Assembly: GCF_009363715.1 (NCBI RefSeq)
Contig: NZ_CP045409.1
Location: forward strand, 1-27,503
Source: Roseovarius sp. THAF9
Lineage (GTDB): Bacteria > Pseudomonadota > Alphaproteobacteria > Rhodobacterales > Rhodobacteraceae
Direction: 5' to 3'
DNA length: 27,503 nucleotides
Of the stretch, positions 7,382-15,567 are shown one piece after another. The translations under genes and the position numbers were made by a program. How positions within the stretch are numbered: position 1 is the stretch's first letter; the number at the start of each line of letters is the position of its first letter. A model generated the notes under the pieces. The model searched no databases and was not told where the DNA came from. It saw only the letters and a program-made list of their open reading frames with translations.

Positions 7382-7406
7382 GGCCCCGCACTTTGCTGTA
7401 CTCTCT
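7382..7406 (-). repeat. Degenerate second copy of the ISKra4-type terminal repeat
   Basis: 20 of 25 bases match the right repeat at 6785-6809 in the same orientation (mismatches at 7382, 7388, 7395, 7397, 7406). It lies in the gene-free interval 7038-7506. That interval otherwise holds no supported gene; a short plus-strand frame around 7406-7500 (YRSIAIAETQAQIAAVEEKIAA) looks like a coiled-coil tail of an unknown broken gene. Confidence 0.5.
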
Positions 7407-7506
7407 ATGAATACCGCAGCATCGCCATCGCCGAGACCCAGGCGCAGATTGCTGCCGTCGAGGAAAAGATTGCTGCCAGCGCGACCGATCAAGCCTCGCA
7501 ACCAGA

Positions 7507-8076
7507 TCAAAGACCTTTCAAGGTGGTGATGCCGACGGGCAGGGTGGCGGATTGGAGCCCCCCAACAAAGCGGCGCCAGCGGAGACGATAAAGTTCCGCA
7601 GCTTTTTCCAAATCAGCCACACCATCTGCATCGATCTTACGAACCGCGCGGCCAGGGCTTCCAACGACCAGAGTGTTGTCGGGGATCTCTTTGCCTTCGG
7701 TGACCAGCGCGCCTGCGCCAATTAGGCAGTTTTTGCCAATCTTGGCACCATTGAGGATGGTCGCGCCCATGCCTATCAACGTGCCGTCACCGATGGTGCA
7801 GCCGTGGATCATCGCGCGATGCCCGATGGTGCAGTTGACACCAATATGGATGGGGAAGCCGGGATCGACATGCAGCACGCAGTTGTCCTGAACATTCGAC
7901 CCTGTGCCCAAATAGATAGTGGCATCGTCGGCGCGCAGGATGGCACCAAACCAGATGCTAACGTCGGCCTCGATCTGCACATCGCCGATTAGCACAGCCG
8001 TGGGCGCGACGAAGGCTTCGCCCGTGGTGGGGCCACGCGGGCCGATGTTGTCCAAAGTGAATAAATGTGTGGTCAT
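7507..8076 (-). CDS. Gamma-carbonic-anhydrase-like hexapeptide-repeat protein (CaiE/PaaY-like)
   Basis: A 189-residue left-handed beta-helix protein. Repeated [LIV]GxxxxI/V hexapeptides run from about residue 25 to 125. The three metal-binding histidines of the family are present: His69 (CVLHVD), His86 and His91 (IGHRAMIHGC). Relatives are gamma-carbonic anhydrases and the CaiE/PaaY proteins that accompany CoA-ester pathways. I chose ATG 8076 (AGGAGA 7 nt upstream, N-terminus MTTHLF like the family). An in-frame ATG at 8133 overlaps the CoA-transferase stop and would add 19 residues. It is last in the operon after the CoA-transferase, so a CaiE/PaaY-type helper or thioesterase role is as likely as CO2 hydration. 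Confidence 0.85.
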   Translation of the reverse strand: MTTHLFTLDNIGPRGPTTGEAFVAPTAVLIGDVQIEADVSIWFGAILRADDATIYLGTGSNVQDNCVLHVDPGFPIHIGVNCTIGHRAMIHGCTIGDGTLIGMGATILNGAKIGKNCLIGAGALVTEGKEIPDNTLVVGSPGRAVRKIDADGVADLEKAAELYRLRWRRFVGGLQSATLPVGITTLKGL

Positions 8077-8129
8077 TGTTGCATCTCCTACGCTGTACCG
8101 GAGTCCGGGAAGAGGTACAGCAGCGCCAC

Positions 8130-9347
8130 TCATATAGTGCCTTTCTCACGCAGATCTGTAATTTTTTTGGGGTCATAGTTAAGCATTTTGGACAGGATTT
8201 CGTCCGTATGCTCGCCCAGCATTGGCGGCGGCAGGCGAACACCAAACTCATGGCCTTCCATGCGGATCGGTGTGCGCATTACCTTTGCTTTCACATTTGG
8301 CGCAGCGCTGTGGTTAATCTCTTGAACTATACCCCGCGCCTGGATGTGGGGGTCGTCGAACACTTCGGGGATGGTGTTGATCGGTCCGCAAGGTATCCCG
8401 GCCGCCTGCAAATCTGTAAGCCATTGGGCTGAAGGTTTTTTGGCCAATTCTGCACGAATCTCGATCAAAGCGGCGTCACGATTGGTTAGCCGAAGGGTGT
8501 TGGTGACAAAGCGCGGATCATCGGCCAGATTGGGCCGTCCGATGGCCTGACAAAGGCGTCGGTACTGACCATCGTTACCCACGGCTAGATTTATGTGGCC
8601 GTCAGCGGTGGCGAAGGTCTCATACGGAACGATGTTTGGATGGGCATTGCCCAAACGCCCCGGATGAACACCACCGACAAGGTAGTTGGACGCCTGATTG
8701 TATAACCACGCAGCCTGACAATCGAGCAACGAAATGTCAATGTGCCGCCCGACACCGGTTTGGTCGCGTTCACGGAGCGCGGCCAAGATAGATACTGCCG
8801 CATACATCCCTGACATGATGTCCGAGATCGGCACCCCTACCTTCATAGGCTGTCCCGCGGCCTCTCCGGTAATGCTCATCAGGCCACCCATGCCCTGAAC
8901 GACGAAATCGTAGCCGGGCCGCTCGGCATAGGGACCAGTCTGTCCAAAACCCGTGATCGAGCAATAAACAAGACGTGGGTTGCGTGCGTGGACCGACCCC
9001 CAATCCAGTCCACGACGCTTGAGATCACCAACCTTGAAATTCTCGACCAGAACATCGCTTTTATCGATAAGATCATGGATGATTTCAAGGCCATCGTCTG
9101 ATCCTATATCAACTGTCAAAGACCGCTTGTTACGGTTTGTGGACATGAAATAAGCACTTTCGCGGGTGTCGTTTCCATCCCGATCCTTCAGGAAGGGTGG
9201 GCCCCATCCGCGAATGTCATCACCGATGCCTGGCCTTTCAATTTTGACGACATCCGCCCCCAAATCGCCCAAGGTCTGCGTGCAACTTGGCCCTGCAAGA
9301 ATGCGCGAGAGATCAAGAACCCGCAGGCCGTCAAGCGGCAAAGTCAT
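8130..9347 (-). CDS. Family III CoA-transferase (CaiB/BaiF; SUGCT-like)
   Basis: A 405-residue enzyme that moves CoA from a donor acyl-CoA to a carboxylic acid through an aspartyl-CoA anhydride. The N-terminal Rossmann block LDLSRILAGPSCTQTLGDLGADVVKIERP and NRNKRSLTVDI are typical; the catalytic Asp is residue 176 in GVPISDIMSGMYA. The sequence resembles the SUGCT (succinate-hydroxymethylglutarate CoA-transferase) branch, e.g. GAGDD-like GIGDDIRGWGPPF and CSITGFGQTGPYA, which points to a dicarboxylic or hydroxyacid acceptor, but family III specificity cannot be read from sequence. Its ATG overlaps the TGA of the FAD oxidase (ATGA, 9344-9347), so translation is coupled. Cytoplasmic. Confidence 0.93.
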   Translation of the reverse strand: MTLPLDGLRVLDLSRILAGPSCTQTLGDLGADVVKIERPGIGDDIRGWGPPFLKDRDGNDTRESAYFMSTNRNKRSLTVDIGSDDGLEIIHDLIDKSDVLVENFKVGDLKRRGLDWGSVHARNPRLVYCSITGFGQTGPYAERPGYDFVVQGMGGLMSITGEAAGQPMKVGVPISDIMSGMYAAVSILAALRERDQTGVGRHIDISLLDCQAAWLYNQASNYLVGGVHPGRLGNAHPNIVPYETFATADGHINLAVGNDGQYRRLCQAIGRPNLADDPRFVTNTLRLTNRDAALIEIRAELAKKPSAQWLTDLQAAGIPCGPINTIPEVFDDPHIQARGIVQEINHSAAPNVKAKVMRTPIRMEGHEFGVRLPPPMLGEHTDEILSKMLNYDPKKITDLREKGTI

Positions 9348-10951
9348 GGGTTTCCCCTCTGTTCAGAGATGATCACCCCGGGGTTCATAATTGACTTGGG
9401 ATCAAGTGATTTCTTTGCCGCAGTGAATGCAGCGCCGATTGGCGCCGGGCGCTGTTTTTCATACCAAGGCATGTGCAGTCTGCCAACGGCATGGTGGTGG
9501 GTGATCGTGCCCCCTGCCTTCATCACAGCATCATAGGCGGCGATTTTAATTTCCATACACTGCTCGCCCATTCGCTCACGGTCTGGAAGGCAATGGAACG
9601 TGAAGTACGGCGCGGGGCCATTGGGATAGACGTGGGTAAAGCGACAAGTGACGGTGCCCGCCCGACCGGTCACCCGCTTGATCGCTGCATTCACTGTCTC
9701 GATGACCGAGCTGTGCAGTTCTTTGAAATTGTTCCAGCACACAGCCGTTTCAAAGGTCTCACGACATATTCCGCGCGAAGTCATATGCTCACGATAATAT
9801 GGGCCGCGAATGAAGGCATTGCGCCATTGACCAGCCACGCTGTTGCGTCCCTGTTCTGTCTCATCCACTGGAGTTCCCCCAAATTCTCGGCACAGATCAA
9901 CAGTTAAGTCCATCAGCTGATCCACCGGGTAATGTGAGCTTTCATATCCCAAGACTAGGATGGGACGGCTACCATCGAAAGCTCCGGTCAATTTAGCTTC
10001 AAGCGCATCGATGAGGCGGCAGTTCGCTGGGTAAAGTCCAGATTGTGAGATCGCACGGACAGCTTCGACGCCCTGATCGTATTCAGCGAAGGTAACTGTC
10101 TTGCTTGCCTTGTGCTTGATACGGGACAAGACTCTGATCCAAGCTTCGGTGATGATTCCAACGGATCCTTCTGTGCCCATCACATAACGGTCGGGTGACG
10201 GACCAGCGCCAGAGGCGGGCAAACGGCGGCTTTCGCTGATGCCGCTTGGCGAAACCATGCGGATATTTTCGACATAATCGTCGATGTAGGTGCCGTGTGT
10301 CGCATAGTGACCGGCAGCCCTGGTTGCGATCCAGCCGCCCAGAGTCGAAAGCTCAAAGCTTTGGGGATAGTGACGCAAAGTGGCGTTATGGGTTTTTAGC
10401 TGTGTTTCTAGGTCGGGTCCATACACCCCCGCCTGCACACGCGCAGAACGCGACACTGGGTCGAATTCCAAAATCTTGTTCAAGTACCACATGTCGATGG
10501 TCACCACACCGGCATAGGTTCCGTTGATTTCAGGATTCACACCGCCGACGACACTCGATCCGCCGCCAAAAGGAATAACCGCCGCACCAATGTCACCCGC
10601 CCAATCGATTAGCGCGCGTACATCCTCTTCATTACGCGGATAAGCAACCACATCTGGGGCATTGCGGAAATCCCCGCGAAACATCTTGGCGCTGTCAAGA
10701 AATGACCGACCGTAGCTATGCAACGCACGCTCATACCGATCTGTGCGGCAAATATCTTTGATTGTCTCTGGAAAATGGGTAATTCTGCTCTCTGGCATAT
10801 CGATGGTATCAAGCGTTGGTGCGGGCTTTACGTCGAATGCATCAACCTCGAAGGTACGGTGCCAAGTATCCAGTACCGGCTTCATCTCTTCGGGTGTGGC
10901 GCTTTGATCCTCAAAGCCCCAAGCATAGAATTTTCTACGTCTCTCGGTCAT
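9344..10951 (-). CDS. FAD-linked oxidase related to alkyl-dihydroxyacetonephosphate synthase
   Basis: A 535-residue PCMH/VAO-type flavoprotein. FAD-binding signatures: IPFGGGSSVVGGV (127-139) and the long HYPQSFELSTLGGWIATRAAGHYATHGTYIDDYVENIRMVSP block (from about 194). The C-terminal HHHAVGRLHMPWYEKQ has the His triad of AGPS. AGPS proper builds ether lipids; bacterial relatives and the GlcD group oxidise hydroxy acids. Here the catabolic setting suggests oxidation of a hydroxy- or ether-acid. Start ATG 10951 has AAGGGGA upstream; an earlier ATG at 10984 lies inside the promoter dyad and is rejected. First gene of a three-gene operon with the CoA-transferase and hexapeptide protein, divergent from the LysR gene. 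Confidence 0.9.
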   Translation of the reverse strand: MTERRRKFYAWGFEDQSATPEEMKPVLDTWHRTFEVDAFDVKPAPTLDTIDMPESRITHFPETIKDICRTDRYERALHSYGRSFLDSAKMFRGDFRNAPDVVAYPRNEEDVRALIDWAGDIGAAVIPFGGGSSVVGGVNPEINGTYAGVVTIDMWYLNKILEFDPVSRSARVQAGVYGPDLETQLKTHNATLRHYPQSFELSTLGGWIATRAAGHYATHGTYIDDYVENIRMVSPSGISESRRLPASGAGPSPDRYVMGTEGSVGIITEAWIRVLSRIKHKASKTVTFAEYDQGVEAVRAISQSGLYPANCRLIDALEAKLTGAFDGSRPILVLGYESSHYPVDQLMDLTVDLCREFGGTPVDETEQGRNSVAGQWRNAFIRGPYYREHMTSRGICRETFETAVCWNNFKELHSSVIETVNAAIKRVTGRAGTVTCRFTHVYPNGPAPYFTFHCLPDRERMGEQCMEIKIAAYDAVMKAGGTITHHHAVGRLHMPWYEKQRPAPIGAAFTAAKKSLDPKSIMNPGVIISEQRGNP

Positions 10952-10973
10952 AGCTGTCCCCTTAAGGATTTTT

Positions 10974-10992
10974 TTGACATACAATTTGTCAA
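10974..10992. promoter_or_regulatory. Operator dyad in the divergent promoter
   Basis: TTGACA-(7 nt)-TGTCAA, a perfect 6-bp inverted repeat, 23-41 nt upstream of the FAD oxidase start. Each arm also resembles a -35 box. The whole 10952-11091 interval is AT-rich and must hold the promoters of both the FAD oxidase operon and the LysR gene. Confidence 0.55.
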
Positions 10993-11039
10993 TTAATGCT
11001 GCACTGAATTTAATATTTCACTTAATTTATTGACTTACA

Positions 11040-11056
11040 ACTAAGTTATTCTTAGT
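11040..11056. promoter_or_regulatory. Second operator dyad near the LysR gene
   Basis: ACTAAG-TTATT-CTTAGT, a perfect 6-bp inverted repeat 35-51 nt upstream of the LysR start. Its position suits autoregulation. CTAAGTT recurs at 18333-18339 and, inverted, at 18173-18179 upstream of the aldehyde dehydrogenase, which could link the two operons, although a 7-mer is short. Confidence 0.5.
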
Positions 11057-11091
11057 CTTTGGTTGAGTTTTTCTTACCTTAGGTTGCGTCG

Positions 11092-11970
11092 ATGGATCCT
11101 AAATTACCACCACTAAATGCACTGCGTACTTTCGTCATGGCAGCGCAAACAGGAAGTTTTGTCAGTGCTGCTAATGAGCTGAGTGTGACGCCCGCAGCGG
11201 TGAGTCGTTCGATTAAATCGCTTGAGGATTATTTGGGGTGCAGCCTTTTTCACCGGATGCACCGACAGATATCCTTAACCCACGAAGGACGGAATTACGC
11301 TGATAGTCTAGCCGACGTCTTTGATGAAATTAGTTTGGCCACACATAATCTGGTCGGAAAAAATGCCGATCGACCCCTTGTTATATGCGCCTACCCCAGC
11401 TTCATCGTCAGCTGGCTAGTCCCCCGCTGGTCACGGTATTTGCAATCTCATCCAGGCGCGCAACTTCGGATTGTCACCACTCTTAGTCATGAGATTCATT
11501 TCGAACAGATGGGCATCGACCTCGCAATACTTTCAGATAGTTTAGAGGATCAAAGATATATTTCGTCGCGGTTGTTTGAGACGAATTTGGTTCCGGTATG
11601 TCGGCCGGATTATCTCCCGCCTAATACGTTGATCAGCGATGTTGCCGATTGGCAAAATGCACTTTTACATTGCGAAACCCGGCCCAAAGATTGGGAAAGA
11701 TGGTCAAATGCAAATGGCATTCATGTTGATACAAAGCGTGGTCAATGGTTTGAAAACGCGTCGATGATGTACGAAGCAGCCATGAGCGGGCTTGGAATAG
11801 CTATCGGAATCGAAGCCCTTCTGGACCGTGAATTCTCGTCAAACCGCCTTGCCCATGCATTCAGTGATAACAAAGCAATCGTTTGCCCCTTTTCGGTAAT
11901 CCGACCGAAAGCGACTGAAACCCATCCGTTATTCCCTACCTTCATGTCTTGGCTACAACAGGAGATTTAG
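11092..11970 (+). CDS. LysR-family transcriptional regulator (GcvA-like)
   Basis: A 292-residue LysR regulator. The N-terminal winged helix-turn-helix is clear: LNALRTFVMAAQTGSFVSAANELSVTPAAVSRSIKSLEDYLGCSLFHR (residues 8-55), followed by the linker helix and a periplasmic-binding-protein-like effector domain. Domain pattern (PLVICAYPSFIVSWLVPRW, then GIDLAILSD) is close to the GcvA/AmpR-like group. It is transcribed away from the FAD oxidase operon and converges on the GMC gene. As the only regulator in the cargo it probably controls one or both catabolic operons in response to a pathway intermediate. The Shine-Dalgarno sequence is weak (GG about 10 nt before the ATG). Confidence 0.93.
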   Translation: MDPKLPPLNALRTFVMAAQTGSFVSAANELSVTPAAVSRSIKSLEDYLGCSLFHRMHRQISLTHEGRNYADSLADVFDEISLATHNLVGKNADRPLVICAYPSFIVSWLVPRWSRYLQSHPGAQLRIVTTLSHEIHFEQMGIDLAILSDSLEDQRYISSRLFETNLVPVCRPDYLPPNTLISDVADWQNALLHCETRPKDWERWSNANGIHVDTKRGQWFENASMMYEAAMSGLGIAIGIEALLDREFSSNRLAHAFSDNKAIVCPFSVIRPKATETHPLFPTFMSWLQQEI

Positions 11971-11988
11971 AGTGCCCTACCTGTTGTA
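11954..11988. terminator. Possible bidirectional hairpin between convergent genes
   Basis: TACAACAGG (11954-11962) faces CCTGTTGTA (11980-11988), 9 perfect base pairs with a 17-nt loop. It spans the LysR stop codon and sits before the end of the GMC gene at 12016. No T-tract follows, so a simple intrinsic terminator is not certain. Confidence 0.4.
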
Positions 11989-12015
11989 AGCGGTCAAAAT
12001 CCGGGGAGCTTCCTG

Positions 12016-13632
12016 TTAACTACTGGCCTGAATTGTCTCGCCAGCAATCAAACCAATAGCCATGCAGCTCAGATTGGTATTTCCGCTCAGGATTGTTGGC
12101 ATGATCGACGCATCCGCGACACGCAGGTTTTCTACGCCGCGTACCCGCAGGGCGCTATCAACCACAGAGCTATCATCGTTACCCATGCGACATGTGCCAA
12201 CGGGGTGATAGACGGTTTCCGCGTTTTTTCTGATCCAGCGACGCACCACCTCGGGATCGGTGCTTAATGCATCTTTATCAATCGCCTTATCTAGATATGT
12301 CCGCATGGCTCCACTTTCGACGACATCCACCATACGGGTAACGCCATCAGCCAGCATATCAAGATCCTTCGAATGGGACAAAAACCGCGGATCGATAAAC
12401 GGAGCATCATTCGGATCGGCGGAGGCTAGCCTGATTTCGCCAACACTTTGTGGGTTGAGCTGGCAAACACGCAAAGCAAAACCGTTCTTTGGATGTTGTT
12501 CTCCTTTCGGCGGCCACTTTAACGCCAAGACAAGATGAGTTTGAAATTCAGCTTGGTCAGGACGATCGGTCCCCCAAAAGGCACCCGCCTCAATCCCTTG
12601 TGTCGCAGCACTTCCCGTACCTTTGAGAAGATATTGCGCGCCGGCTAGGGCGCTGTGGCAAAGGCCCTCGTAGGGTCGAAAATATTTGGTATAAGTGTCA
12701 ACGCCCTGCGTCGCCCAACGTATTGAACAATCCAGATGGTCACGCAGGTTCTGACCAACCTCAGGAGCATCAATGATGGGGGTTATCCCCGTTTCGCGCA
12801 AATGCGTCGAAGGCCCAATTCCGGACAACATCAAAAGCTGCGGTGTGCCAATTGACCCCGCGCTTAAGATTACTTCGCTATCGGCACGGAGCAGTACTTC
12901 ATCAGAGCCTTTTTTAACTACAACACCACAAGCTGCACCATTCTCTAGGTGGACCCGCCGTACTGGCAATCCGGACAGAACGGTCAAGTTGCTCCGACCA
13001 CTCGCTTTCTTAAGGAACATTGACGCGCCATGGCGTTTGCCATACGCGATGTTCACATCAAAGTAACCAGCACCCGCCTGATTTTCGCCGTTGAACCCTT
13101 CATCGTTTTGCCCAATGCCCGCTTGCTCACAAGCCTCAATATAGGCCTCGGACAAGGTATGGCCGGTCAATCGCCGCGATAGCTTTATTGGCCCATCCTG
13201 TCCGCGCCCGTTACGGCTCACTAGGGGTAGAGCGCTACAATCTTCGATTTCACGCAAAACCCGATACATGTTTTCGGGCCCCCACTCAGGAGAGGAAACA
13301 GCCGCCCATTTTTCGTAATCGCTACGGGCACCCTTGATAGCAATCATAGAATTGATGGAAGACGATCCTCCGATCACCTTGCCACGCGGTATATAAATTT
13401 TGCGTGCCTCAAGCTCAGGCTGGGCCGTGGTCGAGAATTTCCAGTTATAGGCCGCGCCATTATAGAGCAGTCGTACCCCGGCAGGCATCCTGATGAGCAA
13501 GGATTTATCACTCTTTCCCGCTTCGATCAGTGCCACACGTGCTGTCGCATCTCGACTTAGGCGTTCCGCCAAAGCGCATCCGGAAGAGCCCGCGCCGACG
13601 ATTATATAATCGTAAATTGCACTTTCTTTCAT
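12016..13632 (-). CDS. GMC-family alcohol/choline dehydrogenase
   Basis: A 538-residue FAD oxidoreductase of the glucose-methanol-choline family. The dinucleotide motif VGAGSSG lies at residues 12-18, with the second family block GKVIGGSSSINSMIAIKG near residue 90 and SAGSIGTPQLLMLSGIGP in the middle. The catalytic His is residue 476 (YHPVGTCRMG), with Asn residues in SGNTNLS about 42-44 residues later. It oxidises a primary alcohol to an aldehyde and passes electrons to the respiratory chain. I chose ATG 13632 with AGGAGA upstream; an earlier in-frame ATG at 13665 overlaps dctM. It is last in the operon led by the aldehyde dehydrogenase, which would take its product. Confidence 0.93.
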   Translation of the reverse strand: MKESAIYDYIIVGAGSSGCALAERLSRDATARVALIEAGKSDKSLLIRMPAGVRLLYNGAAYNWKFSTTAQPELEARKIYIPRGKVIGGSSSINSMIAIKGARSDYEKWAAVSSPEWGPENMYRVLREIEDCSALPLVSRNGRGQDGPIKLSRRLTGHTLSEAYIEACEQAGIGQNDEGFNGENQAGAGYFDVNIAYGKRHGASMFLKKASGRSNLTVLSGLPVRRVHLENGAACGVVVKKGSDEVLLRADSEVILSAGSIGTPQLLMLSGIGPSTHLRETGITPIIDAPEVGQNLRDHLDCSIRWATQGVDTYTKYFRPYEGLCHSALAGAQYLLKGTGSAATQGIEAGAFWGTDRPDQAEFQTHLVLALKWPPKGEQHPKNGFALRVCQLNPQSVGEIRLASADPNDAPFIDPRFLSHSKDLDMLADGVTRMVDVVESGAMRTYLDKAIDKDALSTDPEVVRRWIRKNAETVYHPVGTCRMGNDDSSVVDSALRVRGVENLRVADASIMPTILSGNTNLSCMAIGLIAGETIQASS

Positions 13633-13642
13633 TCGTTGTCTC

Positions 13643-14950
13643 CTAGTTAATGATCCAAAGAACAATTCCAGGCATCGTAAAACACGCCGCGACGGTCACC
13701 AGTTGCATCAAAACGAAAGCCGGCGCTGCGGCGTAAATTGTTCGCAAACTAATGGACGGCGGTGCCACTGACTTCAGGAAAAATATGTTATATCCGAATG
13801 GTGGCGTCAGATACGCGGTTTCCAAAACCAGAATGACGAGGGCACCGATCCAAACCATATTAACATCAAGCGCAGTCAGTACGGGCAAAAACACCGGCAT
13901 GACCAAAAACAGAATACCGATAGGGTCGACGAAAAATCCCAATACAAAGATTGTGGCAAGCATAACCCCAATCACGACCCCCGGTGAAACTCCCAAGCTA
14001 TCTATCAAGGCACGCACAACCTCATCACCACCAATACCTGAATAAACAGAGACCAGAAGCAATGAATTGAGGGCAATCCACAACACCATTGTCGTTTGCT
14101 TGGCGGCCTCGACCGCCGCTTCAAAAATACGCTTCAGATCGATGGTGCCCAAAATCAATGCGATGATCATACTTGCTGCGGCCCCGATCGCAGCCGCTTC
14201 TGTCGGTGTGGCAATGCCTGCGAACAAGGATCCCAAAACTGCAAAAACGACCAAAACGGATGGCACAGTCCGCAAATAGATACGCACACGTTCTTTTGGT
14301 TCGATATGTCCCATCATACTGTCATCAGCCGCAGGGCACAGATTTTTATCCAACCAGCAGCGAACAACTATATAGGCAACGAGAAAGAATACCATCACGG
14401 CACCGGTCGATAAGCCTACCGCAAACATTTTACCCACTGAAACGCCTGATAACCCGCTAAAGACGATTGCAAGAATGCTTGGAGGAAAAAGCTGGCCAAG
14501 TGCCCCACCAACCATAATGACACCCAACGCGATTTTCTCATCATAGTTCCGGCTTAACATCGCAGGCAAAGCTATCTTGGTTGAAGTAATCACACCAACC
14601 GCGCTGACGCCTGACATGCAGCCGATTCCAGCGCAGACGAAAATTGTCCCGATAGCCAACCCGCCTCGAACTTTGCCGATTATCAAATACATTGCGCTAT
14701 AAAGGTCGTCGGCAATACCACTTCGAACAAGTATCGATGCCATGAACATAAAGAACGGCAATGAAACCAAAGAGGTATTCTGCATCCCCGAGTAAACTTG
14801 ACTGCCCAGAATAAAGATCGAAGCAGGACCCCAGACAAAATAGCCGAAAGCCAGTGAGACAATGCCAACTCCAAAGGCAATTGGCACGCTGAAAAACAAC
14901 ACGATGATCACCGATAGGAAAAGCAGAACGGTAAGGAGCGCAGGGTCCAT
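13643..14950 (-). CDS. dctM: TRAP transporter large membrane subunit (DctM)
   Basis: A 435-residue polytopic membrane protein, the ion-coupled translocation subunit of a TRAP transporter. About a dozen hydrophobic segments alternate with short loops. Typical DctM blocks are FFMFMASILVRSGIADDLY, GIGCMSGVSAVGVI, PPSILAIVFSGLSGVS and ATPTEAAAIGA. Length is normal for the family. It starts at ATG 14950, 29 nt after the dctQ stop, and its TAG is 10 nt from the GMC start. With DctQ and DctP it forms a full tripartite Na+-driven importer. Confidence 0.95.
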   Translation of the reverse strand: MDPALLTVLLFLSVIIVLFFSVPIAFGVGIVSLAFGYFVWGPASIFILGSQVYSGMQNTSLVSLPFFMFMASILVRSGIADDLYSAMYLIIGKVRGGLAIGTIFVCAGIGCMSGVSAVGVITSTKIALPAMLSRNYDEKIALGVIMVGGALGQLFPPSILAIVFSGLSGVSVGKMFAVGLSTGAVMVFFLVAYIVVRCWLDKNLCPAADDSMMGHIEPKERVRIYLRTVPSVLVVFAVLGSLFAGIATPTEAAAIGAAASMIIALILGTIDLKRIFEAAVEAAKQTTMVLWIALNSLLLVSVYSGIGGDEVVRALIDSLGVSPGVVIGVMLATIFVLGFFVDPIGILFLVMPVFLPVLTALDVNMVWIGALVILVLETAYLTPPFGYNIFFLKSVAPPSISLRTIYAAAPAFVLMQLVTVAACFTMPGIVLWIIN

Positions 14951-14979
14951 AATTGGTTTCTCTTTTTAGTCAATAAGAG

Positions 14980-15483
14980 TTATTTTTGTGGTAGAGAGGG
15001 ATCGTTACCCTGTGTGGTTCGGATAAACGACGCTAACGCCTGCAAGAACATCGTTCCGACCGCCACGATCAAGAGAAACGACAAAGGCCATACAGGTGGA
15101 TCCCAGGGCGTGTTCGAAGTCTCCAACATCAAAATGGAGTCAGTGGCACGCTTCCAAATAACTTTAAGAAAGATAGCCGAGTATATGCAGATAACCAGAC
15201 TAACAGTTCCGGCAAGGATCAAATTCATCCGGCGCGACAAAAGGCTATTGATAAAGTCGATGGCAACATGTCCACCCGTGCGCAGGTTGTCAGCCGCACA
15301 TAGTAGAAAAATGGAGCCGAACAAGATCTGCACAAGTTCTCCCGTCCATATCGTAGGTTGGGACAGTACATAACGCGCAAAAACTTCGTAACATGCGGCT
15401 ATCATCCCCGCGATCAGCGCAAGTGTCGCCAAATACGACAGGTATTTTGATGTTCCATCCACTAATGAAAGTAATTTCTGCAC
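14980..15483 (-). CDS. dctQ: TRAP transporter small membrane subunit (DctQ)
   Basis: A 167-residue protein with four predicted membrane helices (about residues 14-36, 47-65, 85-107, 129-152). The family block FARYVLSQPTIWTGELVQILFG precedes helix 2, and GGHVAIDFI follows it. It starts at GTG 15483 with GGGAGG upstream; no better ATG is in frame. Position between dctP and dctM is standard. Confidence 0.93.
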   Translation of the reverse strand: MQKLLSLVDGTSKYLSYLATLALIAGMIAACYEVFARYVLSQPTIWTGELVQILFGSIFLLCAADNLRTGGHVAIDFINSLLSRRMNLILAGTVSLVICIYSAIFLKVIWKRATDSILMLETSNTPWDPPVWPLSFLLIVAVGTMFLQALASFIRTTQGNDPSLPQK

Positions 15484-15514
15484 GCTCCCGCCTCCCTTTT
15501 TTAATTGTTGGGAA

Positions 15515-15530
15515 CGGGCATTACTGCCCG
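15515..15530 (-). promoter_or_regulatory. Stem-loop between dctP and dctQ
   Basis: On the transcribed (minus) strand CGGGCA-GTAA-TGCCCG, a 6-bp GC-rich stem with a GNRA-type loop, lies between the dctP stop and the dctQ start. No T-run follows in the direction of transcription. It may protect or attenuate mRNA so that the binding protein is made in excess. Confidence 0.5.
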
Positions 15531-15567
15531 GGCCCTTTTTCTTAGTTCAGACAATAATATTCAGGTT

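Noticed and set aside
15515..15545. Plus-strand intrinsic terminator (GC stem followed by TTTTT)
   Set aside because: No plus-strand gene leads into it; the neighbouring genes are all on the minus strand.
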